Positions 17,509-26,405 are shown, counted from the first letter of the stretch. The stretch: 64,000 nt of DNA from Paenibacillus albus (GCF_003952225.1 NZ_CP034437.1:5876001-5940000), one strand, 5' to 3'. The notes: a model not told the origin generated them from the letters alone. Program-made: numbers and translations.

Positions 17509-19014
17509 TCAGTTGCCGGTGGCAAGCCGCATGATTTGTTCTTGCGTCGCAGTGCTACCGTCCAGCTCGCCCGTCACTTTCCCTTCATGCATCACCAGAA
17601 TGCGGTGACTGAGACGCAGCACTTCGGGAAGCTCGGAGGAAATCATCAGGACGGCTTTGCCTTCCGCCGCGAGCTGCTCGAGCAGCGTGTAGATTTCCGA
17701 CTTCGCCCCAACGTCGATGCCGCGGGTCGGCTCATCGAAGATGAGCAGCCGGCAATCGCGGTGCAGCCATTTGCCGATTACGACCTTCTGCTGGTTGCCG
17801 CCGGACAGGAAACGGACTTTCTGGTGTACGCTCGGGGTCTTGATCTTCAGCGTGCCTACGTAATGGTCAGCAATCGCATGGATCGTGCTGTCCTTCATCC
17901 AGCCGGACCCACCGCGCAGCTTGCGCAAGGAGGGCAGCGCGATATTCGACTTGACGTCCAGATCGACGACGACGCCATACCGCTTGCGGTCCTCGGACAA
18001 GTAGCCGATGCCATGCGCAACTGCATGATGGGTGCCCTTGATCCGTACTTTCTGGCCTTGAATGTAAATTTCGCCGTGGTCAGGGCGGTCAGCGCCGAAG
18101 ACGGCTCGCGCGACTTCGGTTCGGCCCGAGCCCATCAGGCCCGCGAGGCCGACGATCTCACCCGGGCGAACCGAGAAGCTGACGTTCTCAAACGCTCCTT
18201 GGCGGGATAAGTTCCGGACCTCGAGATACGGCTCGGCCAGTGCCAACGCCCCTTGCGCTCGGGCTGAAGCTTGAAGCTCGCGTCCGACCATCATCGCGAT
18301 AATTCGATCGATCGACGTTTCCGCCGTCGGCACGGTGGCGATGTACTGCCCATCGCGCATGACCGTGATCCGATCGCTGATCTGCTTCAGCTCCTCCATC
18401 CGGTGGGAAATGTAGACGATGCCGACGCCTTCGGCCCGCAGCTTCCGCACCATGCGGAACAGCTCCTTGATCTCCGTATCGGTCAGCGCCGCCGTCGGCT
18501 CATCCATGATCAGCACTTTGGCGTTGTAGGAAAGCGCCTTGGCGATTTCCACCATCTGCTGCTTGGCGACCGACAATTCGGATGCTTTGAGGCGCGGGTC
18601 CAGTGCCAGGCCGAGCTGTCCGAGCCATTCGGACGTCCGCTCGTTTATCGTTTTCTCATCTAGCGCGAGGCCGAAGTATTTGCGGGATTCCCTGCCGATA
18701 TATAAGTTCTGTGCGAGCGTCAAGTCGGGAATTAAATTCAATTCCTGATGGATAATGCTGATTCCGAGCTGCTGCGCGGCTCTCGTACCCGAAATCTCTG
18801 TTTCTCTGCCGCTCAGCCAGATCTTGCCTGCATCTTGCTGATAAATGCCCGCCAATATTTTCATGAGCGTCGATTTGCCTGCGCCATTCTCGCCAACGAG
18901 TGCGTGCACTTCACCCGGCATCAGCTCGAAGCGGCCTTCCGAAAGCGCTTGCACACCAGGGAACTGTTTCTTGATCCCTTCCATTCGTACGAGTGGGTGC
19001 TTCGTAGTCGTCAT
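17509..19014 (-). CDS. RbsA/XylG/MglA-type sugar ABC transporter ATP-binding protein
   Basis: Tandem ABC ATPase of 501 aa that energises the CUT2 permease. ATG with GAGGTGA six bases upstream. First domain: Walker A GENGAGKST near residues 42-50, signature region LSVAKQQMVEIAKAL, Walker B VLIMDEPTAAL. Second domain: the degenerate Walker A GLMGSGRTE normal for this family, LSGGNQQKVVIGKWL and Walker B LLIFDEPTRGID. It is the first gene of the operon that continues with permease, binding protein, YesN, YesM and the anchored binding protein. No ligand assignment is possible beyond pentose/hexose class. Confidence 0.94.
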   Translation of the reverse strand: MTTTKHPLVRMEGIKKQFPGVQALSEGRFELMPGEVHALVGENGAGKSTLMKILAGIYQQDAGKIWLSGRETEISGTRAAQQLGISIIHQELNLIPDLTLAQNLYIGRESRKYFGLALDEKTINERTSEWLGQLGLALDPRLKASELSVAKQQMVEIAKALSYNAKVLIMDEPTAALTDTEIKELFRMVRKLRAEGVGIVYISHRMEELKQISDRITVMRDGQYIATVPTAETSIDRIIAMMVGRELQASARAQGALALAEPYLEVRNLSRQGAFENVSFSVRPGEIVGLAGLMGSGRTEVARAVFGADRPDHGEIYIQGQKVRIKGTHHAVAHGIGYLSEDRKRYGVVVDLDVKSNIALPSLRKLRGGSGWMKDSTIHAIADHYVGTLKIKTPSVHQKVRFLSGGNQQKVVIGKWLHRDCRLLIFDEPTRGIDVGAKSEIYTLLEQLAAEGKAVLMISSELPEVLRLSHRILVMHEGKVTGELDGSTATQEQIMRLATGN

Positions 19015-19139
19015 TGTGCTTCACCTCAGTACTCAATATCCGAAATCTGTTCTCATTGTAAGAAGAATAGGCGAGTTTGAGAGTGGAGTTTTTTATGGGA
19101 AAAGTTGAAAATTTTACGATTAGCATTGATTGGTAAAGT

Positions 19140-19189
19140 AAAAACACGCATGAACTTTTCTATACAAATAGAAAGTTCATGCGTGTTAT
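19140..19189 (-). terminator. Terminator after the thioesterase gene
   Basis: About 20-bp stem (AACACGCATGAACTTTCTAT and its complement, one interruption) around a six-base loop, followed on the minus strand by five T. It lies 28 bases after the thioesterase stop. Confidence 0.88.
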
Positions 19190-19216
19190 AGGGTTTAGCA
19201 GAATTTGCAGATCAAG

Positions 19217-19624
19217 CTATTCGCTCTTGTTCGTCTCAAAAAACTTCCGCAGCTGATTCGGCAGTTCGCGGCCCTTGCGCGTATCCACATCCATTGTGAC
19301 GCTGGTAACAAGCGCATCGGCGCACAGCTCGCCACGGTCATTCACAATTTGCTGCTTCAGCACGTAGCTTGTACGCCCAGCCCGCTCCGGCGCTGTCTTG
19401 ACGGTCAGCTTGTCGCCTTGCTTGCACTCTTTGCGATAGCTGATGTTAATGTTCACCGTCACCGTTTGAATGCCCATCCCCAGGAAGACGTTGTAGTGCA
19501 GCTCCGCCTGCTCGTACCACTCTTCTCTTCCCCATTCCAAGTATTCGAGGTACTTGGCGTTGTTCACATGTCCGTTCACATCAATCTCCGTGGATCGGAC
19601 GATCAGCTCTAAACTCACTTCCAT
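19217..19624 (-). CDS. Acyl-CoA thioesterase, hot-dog fold (YbgC/4HBT type)
   Basis: Small cytoplasmic hydrolase, 135 aa, expected to cleave acyl-CoA thioesters. The 4HBT-type motif is present near residues 15-32: DVNGHVNNAKYLEYLEWGRE, with the Asp-x-x-Gly-His-Val-Asn-Asn pattern that forms the active site and CoA pocket. Start ATG with AAAGGAG upstream. It is a single-gene unit ending in a strong hairpin. Its physiological substrate (short-chain or aromatic acyl-CoA) cannot be told from sequence. Confidence 0.88.
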   Translation of the reverse strand: MEVSLELIVRSTEIDVNGHVNNAKYLEYLEWGREEWYEQAELHYNVFLGMGIQTVTVNINISYRKECKQGDKLTVKTAPERAGRTSYVLKQQIVNDRGELCADALVTSVTMDVDTRKGRELPNQLRKFFETNKSE

Positions 19625-19811
19625 TACTCGGGTGCGCTCCTTTGCCCGCCGCTTGCTTAAAGTGTCATACCTTCAGCGGCTCGCTTCGTTTCGTTGGCTT
19701 CATGTTACCGAGTCACAAAGATATTGTCAAAATTTACAATAAATTTGTTGCTGCCGTTCTCTTCCAAAGCTAGGATAGTAGATAGAATTGCTACTCTATG
19801 GAGGTGCATCT

Positions 19812-20366
19812 ATGGATTTGCGGATCTTCTGGAACCATGTTGGAAGAGAGCACGGCGGCTTGAACTACACAGATGACATTCGGAAGAACGCTCCGGAAGT
19901 GATTCAGCAGGCGCTGGAGCTTAAAGTTCAGCGTGCTCGCGGCTACCGCAATCGCTTTATCCGATATGACGAATCGACGCTCATCGAGCTGCCTGCGCCT
20001 GACAGCAGGGACAACTTTATTATTATCTATTGCATAGACAGAGGTCTTCAATTCTCTATGAATTTCAAGCCAAGGTATCTCTGGTGGTTAATTGATGTCG
20101 TCGAGATTCAGGAAGTACAGCCTGGTTTCTTCTGCGTCTACGATCTGTTTATCGATATCGCCGTGAACGTGGACGGCAGTTATCAGGTCATGGATATGGA
20201 CGAGTTCGAATATGCGCTAAGCTTAGGAGTGATGACATCTGAGCAGGTTTCGCGGAGCTTGAAGTCTCTTCATAGCGCTCTCACGGAGCTTAATTCACGA
20301 ACCTTCCCTGATGATAGGCTGAAAAGGATACATGAGCAGTATATGAAGCAGAAAGTGACGCCATAG
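19812..20366 (+). CDS. DUF402-family protein (YgaC-like)
   Basis: Cytoplasmic protein of 184 aa. The ATG at 19812 (MDLRIFW) is chosen because TGGAGGTG lies just upstream. It has the DUF402 organisation: RYDESTLIELPAP, then NFKPRYLWWLIDVVEIQE near 95-115, then FCVYDLFIDIAVNVDGSYQVMDMDEFEYA near 120-150, where Asp and Glu residues could bind a divalent metal. Relatives include nucleoside tri/diphosphatases and unstudied Bacillus YgaC-like proteins (known for the family). It is monocistronic, with a possible promoter (TTGCTG, 17 bases, TAGGAT) near 19750-19780 and a strong terminator. Confidence 0.8.
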   Translation: MDLRIFWNHVGREHGGLNYTDDIRKNAPEVIQQALELKVQRARGYRNRFIRYDESTLIELPAPDSRDNFIIIYCIDRGLQFSMNFKPRYLWWLIDVVEIQEVQPGFFCVYDLFIDIAVNVDGSYQVMDMDEFEYALSLGVMTSEQVSRSLKSLHSALTELNSRTFPDDRLKRIHEQYMKQKVTP

Positions 20367-20397
20367 CTTGCTAGCGAACCTAGCGCTGAGTAACAAG

Positions 20398-20453
20398 AAG
20401 GAGGCCATCCCTGAGTCACATTCGTCGTGACTCCTGGGACAGCCTCTTTATTT
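20398..20453. terminator. Bidirectional terminator between DUF402 gene and dgoD-like gene
   Basis: Long hairpin (GAGGC..TCCC.GAGTCAC paired with GTGACTC..GGGA..GCCTC) followed by TTTATTT on the plus strand. Two convergent genes end on either side. Confidence 0.85.
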
Positions 20454-20459
20454 ACTCCA

Positions 20460-21593
20460 TTACCACTCCGCGAACGATCCGTCATCGTAGGCGAGACGCG
20501 GCGTGTCCCAATCCCCGCCGAAGCTGCGTTCGATGAGCGCTTCTTCGTTGATTTCGATGCCAAGTCCCGGTCCTTGCGGAATCGCGACATGGCCGTCGAT
20601 GACCTCGAACGGCTTCTTCAGATAGCCTTCGCCAAGGTCCCACTTCTCCGCCATCGACGGATGCTCTTGAATGAGGAAGTTCGGCGTGCACGCATCAAGC
20701 TGCAAACACGACGCGAGCGAGATCGGCCCAAGCGGATTGTGCGGCGCGATGGACGCGTAATACGTTTCCGCCATAGCAGCGATTTTGCGGCCTTCGAAGA
20801 TGCCGCCGGCATGGCACAGGTCCGGCTGCACGATCGCGACCGCGCCTTTCTCCAGCGCTTCGCGGAAGCCCCAGCGCGTGAACAGGCGCTCGCCCGTCGC
20901 AATCGGAATGCTCGTCGATTGCGCGACGCGCAGCAATTGATCGACGTTCTCCGGCAAGCACGGCTCTTCGATGAACATCGGATAATACGGCTCCAGCGCT
21001 GCCGCCAGCCGAATCGCCATCGCCGGGCTGACGCGCCCGTGGAAGTCGATTGCGATATCGACGCCGCTGCCGACCGCCTCGCGCGCTGCCGCGAACTTGT
21101 TCACTTGGCTCTCCACGAAGGCGAGCGAATCCACGTTCCGCACCGGTGCGTCCACGCCGGTCTTGATCGCGTCAAACCCTGCCGCGACCCGCTTCTTCGC
21201 ATTCGCCGCGAACTCTTCCGGCGTTTCGCCGCCGCAGTGGCAGTACATGCGGATCTTATCGCGCACGCGTCCGCCGAGCATCTCATAGACAGGCATGTTG
21301 TAGAACTTGCCTTTGATATCCCACAGCGCCTGCTCAATGCCGCTGATCGCGCTGACGAGGACTGGCCCCCCGCGGTAGAATGTTCCGCGGTACATGACTT
21401 GCCAATGATGCTCAATGCGCAGCGGATCTTCGCCAATCAGGTAGCGCTTCAGTTCTTCGATTGCCGTCGCAACCGTCAGAGCACGCCCCTCAACAATCGG
21501 CTCGCCCCAGCCCACAATTCCCTCGTCAGTCTCGATTTTCAGAAACAGCCAGCGAGGCTTGATATGGTAGAGCTTCATATCGGTTATTTTCAC
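20460..21593 (-). CDS. dgoD: D-galactonate dehydratase-like enolase-superfamily enzyme
   Basis: Predicted to dehydrate D-galactonate (or a close aldonate) to the 2-keto-3-deoxy acid; cytoplasmic, Mg-dependent, 377 aa. GTG start with AAAGGAG nine bases upstream. From memory it aligns closely with E. coli DgoD: FLKIETDEGIVGWGEPIVEGRA, YRGTFYRGGPVLVSAISGI, ALWDIKGK, DFHGRVSPAMA, FIEEPCLPE, the metal ligands Asp/Glu/Glu in DFHG, EEP and GERL, APHNPLGPISLA with the catalytic His, and the VAEW-like end FAEW. It is the last gene of an operon with an SDR and a CUT1 transporter, so the imported substrate may be a galactose-derived acid or glycoside. Confidence 0.86.
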   Translation of the reverse strand: MKITDMKLYHIKPRWLFLKIETDEGIVGWGEPIVEGRALTVATAIEELKRYLIGEDPLRIEHHWQVMYRGTFYRGGPVLVSAISGIEQALWDIKGKFYNMPVYEMLGGRVRDKIRMYCHCGGETPEEFAANAKKRVAAGFDAIKTGVDAPVRNVDSLAFVESQVNKFAAAREAVGSGVDIAIDFHGRVSPAMAIRLAAALEPYYPMFIEEPCLPENVDQLLRVAQSTSIPIATGERLFTRWGFREALEKGAVAIVQPDLCHAGGIFEGRKIAAMAETYYASIAPHNPLGPISLASCLQLDACTPNFLIQEHPSMAEKWDLGEGYLKKPFEVIDGHVAIPQGPGLGIEINEEALIERSFGGDWDTPRLAYDDGSFAEW

Positions 21594-21664
21594 AATTCGA
21601 GTCTCCTTTGCTTCGTGGACTTTGACTTTCCAGCATTCGCCTAATCACCTATCCCATTCGCCGC

Positions 21665-22444
21665 TTAGCCGTCCTTCCCCTTCTCAGCCCAAACCGGAAG
21701 CAGTGCGCCGCCATCCATATAGATCGTCGTTCCCGTCATATAGCCCGCGCTGTCCGAAGCTAGAAACACCGCCGCCTCGCCTACTTCTTCCGGTGTACAG
21801 AACCGTCCCATCGGAATGCGCGAAGAGATATTCTCAATCGCTTTCTGCACACGCTCATTGCCATCCGACGTCCAGCTGTTCTTCGTATAGCCAGGAGCTA
21901 TGCCTACGACCCGAATACCGTGCGGCGCAAGATCCAGCGCCATGTTCTTCGCCAGCTTGTTCACCGCAGCCTTCGAAGCCGCGTACACGGTCGAATTCGA
22001 CCAGTTGCCCTCCGCATGATTCGAGCTAATATGGATGATAACGCCTCGCGTGCCCTGCTTCACCATCAGCCTTCCTGCATGCTGCGAGCAGAAATATAAA
22101 CCGCGAAAGTCGGTATGAACCACCTCGTCGAACAGCTCCGGAGTCGTCTCCAGAAAAGGCTTCATCCGCGTAATCCCCGAATTGTTCACGAGGACATCGA
22201 GCCGGCCAAACCGGGACTCTACCTGTTCAATAAGCGAGGCGACGTTGTCCAGATCGGCAATGTTTGCTTGCACCGCTTCAGCCCGTACTCCGTAACCAAG
22301 CAGCTGCTGAACCACTTCCTCCGCCTGCTCGGCGCTCCTATAATAGTTGACGCACACATCGTAGCCCGCCTTGGCAAAAGCATGCGCAATCCCTTTGCCA
22401 ATACCGCGCCCCGAACCAGTCACTAAAGCCACTTTACGTTCCAA
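21665..22444 (-). CDS. Short-chain dehydrogenase/reductase
   Basis: NAD(P)-dependent oxidoreductase of the classical SDR family, 259 aa. TTG start with GTAGGAG six bases upstream, nine bases after the permease stop. Cofactor motif TGSGRGIGKGIA near residues 8-19, NNSG near 87-90, then Ser in HISSNH and the YAASK catalytic pair near residue 156. C-terminal VFLASDSAGYMTGTTIYMDGG is typical. By context it would oxidise a sugar, or interconvert a sugar and its lactone or acid, before the DgoD-type dehydratase. Specificity is not readable. Confidence 0.9.
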   Translation of the reverse strand: MERKVALVTGSGRGIGKGIAHAFAKAGYDVCVNYYRSAEQAEEVVQQLLGYGVRAEAVQANIADLDNVASLIEQVESRFGRLDVLVNNSGITRMKPFLETTPELFDEVVHTDFRGLYFCSQHAGRLMVKQGTRGVIIHISSNHAEGNWSNSTVYAASKAAVNKLAKNMALDLAPHGIRVVGIAPGYTKNSWTSDGNERVQKAIENISSRIPMGRFCTPEEVGEAAVFLASDSAGYMTGTTIYMDGGALLPVWAEKGKDG

Positions 22445-22453
22445 AGCGATCTC

Positions 22454-23782
22454 CTACCCTTTGAGCCCTGTGAAAGAAACGCCCTTCTCAATCAGCTTCT
22501 GACAGGACGTAATGATGAGCATAAGCGGAATCGTAGCGATCACGAGACTTGACATAATGACATTGGACCCCAGACTTCTCCGCTGCTGGAAGTCGTTGAG
22601 CGCAACGGTAAACGTCCATACATCCTGCGTCCGCGCAACGACGAGCGGCCACAGGAATTCGTTCCATACCGCGATGAACGTCATAACCGCGACAACGGTG
22701 AAGATCGGCGCCGACATCGGCACAACGATGCGGTAGAAGATCTTGATCTCGCTTGCGCCGTCAATTCGACCTGCTTGCAATAGCTCGCCCGGGAGCTGCT
22801 CGAAGAATCCTTTGAACAGGAAGATTACGATCCCCCAAGCGGTATGCGGTAAAATAATGCCCCATAGCGAATTGACCAGATGCAGCTTATCCATCGTGAG
22901 GTAGAGCGGAACGAGAATCGCAATCTCCGGGATCATGATCGTCGCGACGAAGAAGAGCGTGAGCCAGCCGCTAAGGCTCTTGCGGACGAGATGCGCTAGC
23001 GCATAACCTGCAGTACCGCCAATAATAAGCTGCAAGATAATCGTTACCCCAGTGACGATGACGCTGTTCAGCAAGAAGTGCGGAAAGCCGTACGATGCGG
23101 TACTCGTCTTGCTTTCTGCGCCGCCGGTCATCTCCCATAAGACGATATAGTTGTCAAACAGCCGCTTCCAGTCGCTGACTTCGCCGATCGTCAGCACTTT
23201 ACCTTTGACCACTTTGGACTCGGACAGCCATTTCAATGCATTGGTCGCTTGCTCAGGCAGCTCCGCGGCAATCGTCGTATCTCCGCTGTACTCGCCGCCT
23301 TCGCCCTTGTAGTCGAAGGTCGTCAGGTTAAGGTTATGAATCTTCTGCAGCTTGTTCTTCATAATCGCATGTGTAGCGATCATCGTAGGGACAATCTCGG
23401 ATCGTCCCACTGTAAACTTATATGCCGGCATGGATGCTTTATAGACGACGACGCCGTCCTTAACGCCTGTAATCTTCATCGCGCCGACAGCTTCGTTCTG
23501 CATTCTTTTCCAGGTAAACCAGATCGCTTCCATCGCATCCAGCTCGTAGTCGGCCTTCTTCAGATCAGTTCCGTCATAATTCAGCGTTACACTGACCGTC
23601 TTCGGCACCTCAGGAACCCATGTCGGAGGAAACTTATAGATGGATATGTTGTCCTTCATCGACGAACTGATCATCCAGACCAGCGGCACGATCGACGAAA
23701 GAATAAAAATAATAGCAACCGTGTAAGAGACGATCTTGACGGAGAGTCCGCCTTTCTCCTTAATACGTCCGCGTCCAGCCAT
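22454..23782 (-). CDS. CUT1 ABC sugar permease (MalG type) with large extracytoplasmic insertion
   Basis: Permease of 442 aa; MalG-type proteins are normally about 270-300 aa. ATG at 23782 (MAGRGRIKEK) with AGGAAGGAG just upstream. TM1 is about 17-39. The usual SSMKDNISIYKFPPTWVP follows, then about 145 extra residues (about 60-205) before the normal DWKRLFDNYIVLWE and five further TM segments. The EAA loop is intact (LLQAGRIDGASEIKIFYRI). The insertion holds repeated Lys/Asp/Tyr-rich strands (TLNYDGTDLKKADYE; GAMKITGVKDGVVVYK) and would face outside, so it may help dock the binding protein or sugar. It is the third gene of the operon. Confidence 0.9.
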   Translation of the reverse strand: MAGRGRIKEKGGLSVKIVSYTVAIIFILSSIVPLVWMISSSMKDNISIYKFPPTWVPEVPKTVSVTLNYDGTDLKKADYELDAMEAIWFTWKRMQNEAVGAMKITGVKDGVVVYKASMPAYKFTVGRSEIVPTMIATHAIMKNKLQKIHNLNLTTFDYKGEGGEYSGDTTIAAELPEQATNALKWLSESKVVKGKVLTIGEVSDWKRLFDNYIVLWEMTGGAESKTSTASYGFPHFLLNSVIVTGVTIILQLIIGGTAGYALAHLVRKSLSGWLTLFFVATIMIPEIAILVPLYLTMDKLHLVNSLWGIILPHTAWGIVIFLFKGFFEQLPGELLQAGRIDGASEIKIFYRIVVPMSAPIFTVVAVMTFIAVWNEFLWPLVVARTQDVWTFTVALNDFQQRRSLGSNVIMSSLVIATIPLMLIITSCQKLIEKGVSFTGLKG

Positions 23783-23839
23783 GAGCTGCTCCTTCCTGCT
23801 TCGCAAATCTCGCCTATCCTCTCGCATTTCGCGTAAGCC

Positions 23840-24751
23840 TTAATCCCGATTCGAGACCTTAATCTGCGCATACGTAATAATTGCAATAATGATGAACATG
23901 ACGAATGAGATCGAGCCTGCCACCCCGAAGCGGAACTCTTTGAACGAGCTGTTGAAGACGAGCATGGAGAGCGTCCGCGTGCTGTTCGCCGGACCGCCGC
24001 CTGTCATGATGTACATCGGGTCGAACGTTAAGAAGACGCCGGATATAAACGAAATAAATTGAATGCCAATAATGAATTTCAGGCTTGGGAATACGATCGA
24101 ACGCATCCGCCGCCATGGACCTGCACCGTCAATCTTGGCCGCTTCTATATTTTCGCTTGGAATCCCTTGCAGGGCCGAATAGTAGATTAACATCCCCATT
24201 CCTGTCGCGAACACGCCCGGCAGAACGATCGACCACTTTGCCGTTGCAGGATCATTCAACCAGCCATACGGACCAAGCCCGATAAAGTGAAGCAGATAGT
24301 TCAGCAAGCCGTAATCCGGATTGTAAAGCCACTTCCATAGCAGGTAGCCGGCAACCGCTGGAACCGCCGTCGGCAGCAGGTACAAGGAGCGAAGCGTCTT
24401 GCTCGCGAACTTGATCTCGTTGAGCAGCACCGCCTGTACAATCGGCACCCAGAACGTAAGGATGAAATAAATAAAGAAAAACGCGAACGTATTCTTGAGC
24501 GCATTCCAGAATTCGGTCGAATGGATCAAATACTTATAGTTATCCAGCCAGACGAACTTGCCCGGCGGGTTGATGACTTTGTAATCGAAGAAGCTCATAT
24601 AGACAGCTTGGACGAGCGGGTAGTACTTGAACAGCAAGAAACAAACAATCGCAGGAGTCAGAAAAGCGATCGATGTCCAGGAGATCTTAAACCTTTGGCG
24701 GGATCTAACCCGCACTTGCACCTGAGGCCGCTGCTCTAGCGCTGTTTTCAA
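23840..24751 (-). CDS. CUT1 ABC sugar permease (MalF/UgpA type)
   Basis: Partner permease, 303 aa. TTG start with GGGAGG ten bases upstream. Six predicted membrane segments, the first about 25-46 (SIAFLTPAIVCFLLFKYYP). The EAA loop EAAKIDGAGPWRRMRSIVFP lies near residue 210. GGPANSTRTLSMLVF before the last TM is the standard UgpA-type motif. It lies between the binding-protein gene (92 bases upstream, with a hairpin) and the MalG-type gene (57 bases downstream). Confidence 0.92.
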   Translation of the reverse strand: MKTALEQRPQVQVRVRSRQRFKISWTSIAFLTPAIVCFLLFKYYPLVQAVYMSFFDYKVINPPGKFVWLDNYKYLIHSTEFWNALKNTFAFFFIYFILTFWVPIVQAVLLNEIKFASKTLRSLYLLPTAVPAVAGYLLWKWLYNPDYGLLNYLLHFIGLGPYGWLNDPATAKWSIVLPGVFATGMGMLIYYSALQGIPSENIEAAKIDGAGPWRRMRSIVFPSLKFIIGIQFISFISGVFLTFDPMYIMTGGGPANSTRTLSMLVFNSSFKEFRFGVAGSISFVMFIIIAIITYAQIKVSNRD

Positions 24752-24778
24752 CGTATTGACGCCTCCCTTCGAAATGGC

Positions 24779-24830
24779 AGGCGGAGCAGCGCAGCTAGCA
24801 CCGCAAGGTGCCCGCCGATCGACTCCGCCT
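24779..24830 (-). promoter_or_regulatory. Intercistronic hairpin between binding-protein and permease genes
   Basis: AGGCGGAG (24779-24786) pairs with CTCCGCCT (24823-24830), enclosing GCACC-GCAA-GGTGC (24798-24811). No T run follows. Such structures between binding-protein and permease genes commonly stabilise or partly terminate the transcript so that the binding protein is made in excess; that role is inferred. Confidence 0.6.
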
Positions 24831-24843
24831 TTGTTACGCTGCC

Positions 24844-26337
24844 TTATTTCTTAACGGATGCGTTATACGCATCGACAACTTCTTTTTGCGCTGCATCTTG
24901 CGCTTCTTGGAGCAGCTGCTTCGGATCTGATTTCTCATCTGTCAGCGCTTTTTGAACCGCTTTAACGACATATGGAGTCAGACGCTCTTTCAGGAAGTAC
25001 TCGAGATGCGTGTCTGAAGCTGCTTTGTTCACGGCTGCCACAAGCTCAGGCGAGATGTCTTTCGCGAATTGCGAAGGATCGACGTCGCTGCGAACGGACA
25101 GCAGGTTCGGGAAGATACCGTTGTCTTGTTGGAACGTCAGATATTTCTCGGCTACTTCTTTGGAGTTCATGTACGTGATGTATTTCCATGCTGCGTCCTG
25201 CTTCTCTTTGGACGTCTTCGGATTGATGATCCAATAAGCGCCGCCGATTTGGCCTGGGCCTTTGCCGCCGGGACCTACCGGATACGGAGCAAAGCCTACG
25301 TCGTTCAGATCCATGCCTTGCGCAACATAGTCGCCGAAGCCGCCGGATGCTGCATTCGACATGGCCGCCCGACCTTGGAAAATATCGTTCATATTATCTT
25401 GGTAGCTTTGGAGTACGTTGTTTTGGACGATTTTGTACTTCCACTTCAGATCTTTATAAAATTGCAGAGCTTGAATCGAAGGATCTTCGGTAAACGCCAA
25501 TTGTACGGTACCATCGTCATTCACATGCGTCAGGTCGCCGCCCGCTTGCCATACATAGTACTCGAACCACCAGTCCGCCCATTCCATGCCGAGCAGCGTA
25601 ATGCCGTACTGCTTCTTGGACGTATTCGTCAGCTTCTGGCCGAATTCAACCAGCTGATCCCACGTCGCCGGAGGTGTGTCACGGTCAAGCCCCGCCGCTT
25701 CGAACATCTTCTTGTTCCAGAACAAGCCGGTTACGTACATATCGTGCGGAATGCCGTATACTTTGCCGTCAATCGTACCTGCTTGCATCGAAGAAGCAAT
25801 AAATTGATCTTTGTCCGCATAGCTATCCCAGTAAGGCGTCAAGTCAAGCGCAAGCCCTTGGCCTACCCAGTCTGCAATGATTGGAAAGTGAGCCGCGTGG
25901 TAAGCATCCGGCCCGTTGCCGCCCGCCATCGCCGTTACGAATACTTCACGGTCATTCGTGCCTTGCGGCATCAATTCGTGCTTCACTTTAATGCCCGGAT
26001 TCGCCGTCTCGAAGTCCGCATACACTTCTTCTTTCACCGATTTCATCGTATCGTCGGGATTCGGTTGATCCCATACGGTAATGTCCACTGTAGCGCCGCT
26101 TGCAGCTGCGTTATCTGTAGTCGCTGCATTATTATCTGCCCCGTTGTTTGCTGTCGCATTCGTATTCGAAGAGTCGTTCGCAGCTGCCGTATTGTCTGTC
26201 GTACCGCCGTTGTTGCTTGTATTCGAGCTAGTATTGTTGCTGCCGTTATTGCCGCCCCCGCAAGCTGAAACAATGAGCATTAAGACGAGAACAATTGCCA
26301 AGCTTGACCATGTTCTGAACCTCAACTTGTTCTTCAA
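24844..26337 (-). CDS. Extracellular solute-binding lipoprotein of CUT1 transporter (family 1)
   Basis: Sugar-binding lipoprotein of 497 aa. TTG start with GAGGGAGG seven bases upstream. Signal peptide with lipobox VSAC (Cys26), then an Asn/Ser/Thr/Ala-rich linker to about residue 85. The mature domain begins VDITVWDQPNPDDTMKSVKEE and carries GNGPDAYHAAHFPIIADW, DGKVYGIPHDMYVTGLFWNKKMFEAAG and GGAYWIINPKTSKEKQDAAWKYITYM, all typical of the MalE/UgpB cluster. It is the first gene of a five-gene operon (binding protein, two permeases, SDR, galactonate dehydratase) and divergent from a YesM/YesN pair that probably induces it. Confidence 0.93.
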   Translation of the reverse strand: MKNKLRFRTWSSLAIVLVLMLIVSACGGGNNGSNNTSSNTSNNGGTTDNTAAANDSSNTNATANNGADNNAATTDNAAASGATVDITVWDQPNPDDTMKSVKEEVYADFETANPGIKVKHELMPQGTNDREVFVTAMAGGNGPDAYHAAHFPIIADWVGQGLALDLTPYWDSYADKDQFIASSMQAGTIDGKVYGIPHDMYVTGLFWNKKMFEAAGLDRDTPPATWDQLVEFGQKLTNTSKKQYGITLLGMEWADWWFEYYVWQAGGDLTHVNDDGTVQLAFTEDPSIQALQFYKDLKWKYKIVQNNVLQSYQDNMNDIFQGRAAMSNAASGGFGDYVAQGMDLNDVGFAPYPVGPGGKGPGQIGGAYWIINPKTSKEKQDAAWKYITYMNSKEVAEKYLTFQQDNGIFPNLLSVRSDVDPSQFAKDISPELVAAVNKAASDTHLEYFLKERLTPYVVKAVQKALTDEKSDPKQLLQEAQDAAQKEVVDAYNASVKK

Positions 26338-26379
26338 TTGACTGCCTCCCTCGAATGGATATCTGATTTACAACTCAAG

Positions 26380-26405
26380 TATAGGCTCAGTTGGTAGCGC
26401 TTTCT
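26380..26405 (-). promoter_or_regulatory. Candidate promoter end with overlapping cre site for the sugar operon
   Basis: On the minus strand AGAAAGCGCTACCA (26392-26405) matches the CcpA consensus TGNAANCGNTNNCA except for its first base. A -10-like TATACT lies 17 bases downstream of a weak TAGAAA -35, so the cre would cover the -35 and spacer. It lies about 55-68 bases upstream of the binding-protein start. Catabolite repression is inferred. Confidence 0.55.

Noticed and set aside
20427-21644. Long plus-strand open frame (405 aa) opposite the galactonate dehydratase gene
   Set aside because: Antisense shadow in a GC-rich gene with Arg/Asp-rich composition and no motif.
25069-26268. Long plus-strand open frame (399 aa) over the binding-protein gene
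   Set aside because: Antisense to a well-supported lipoprotein; the translation is Arg/His/Val-rich shadow sequence.
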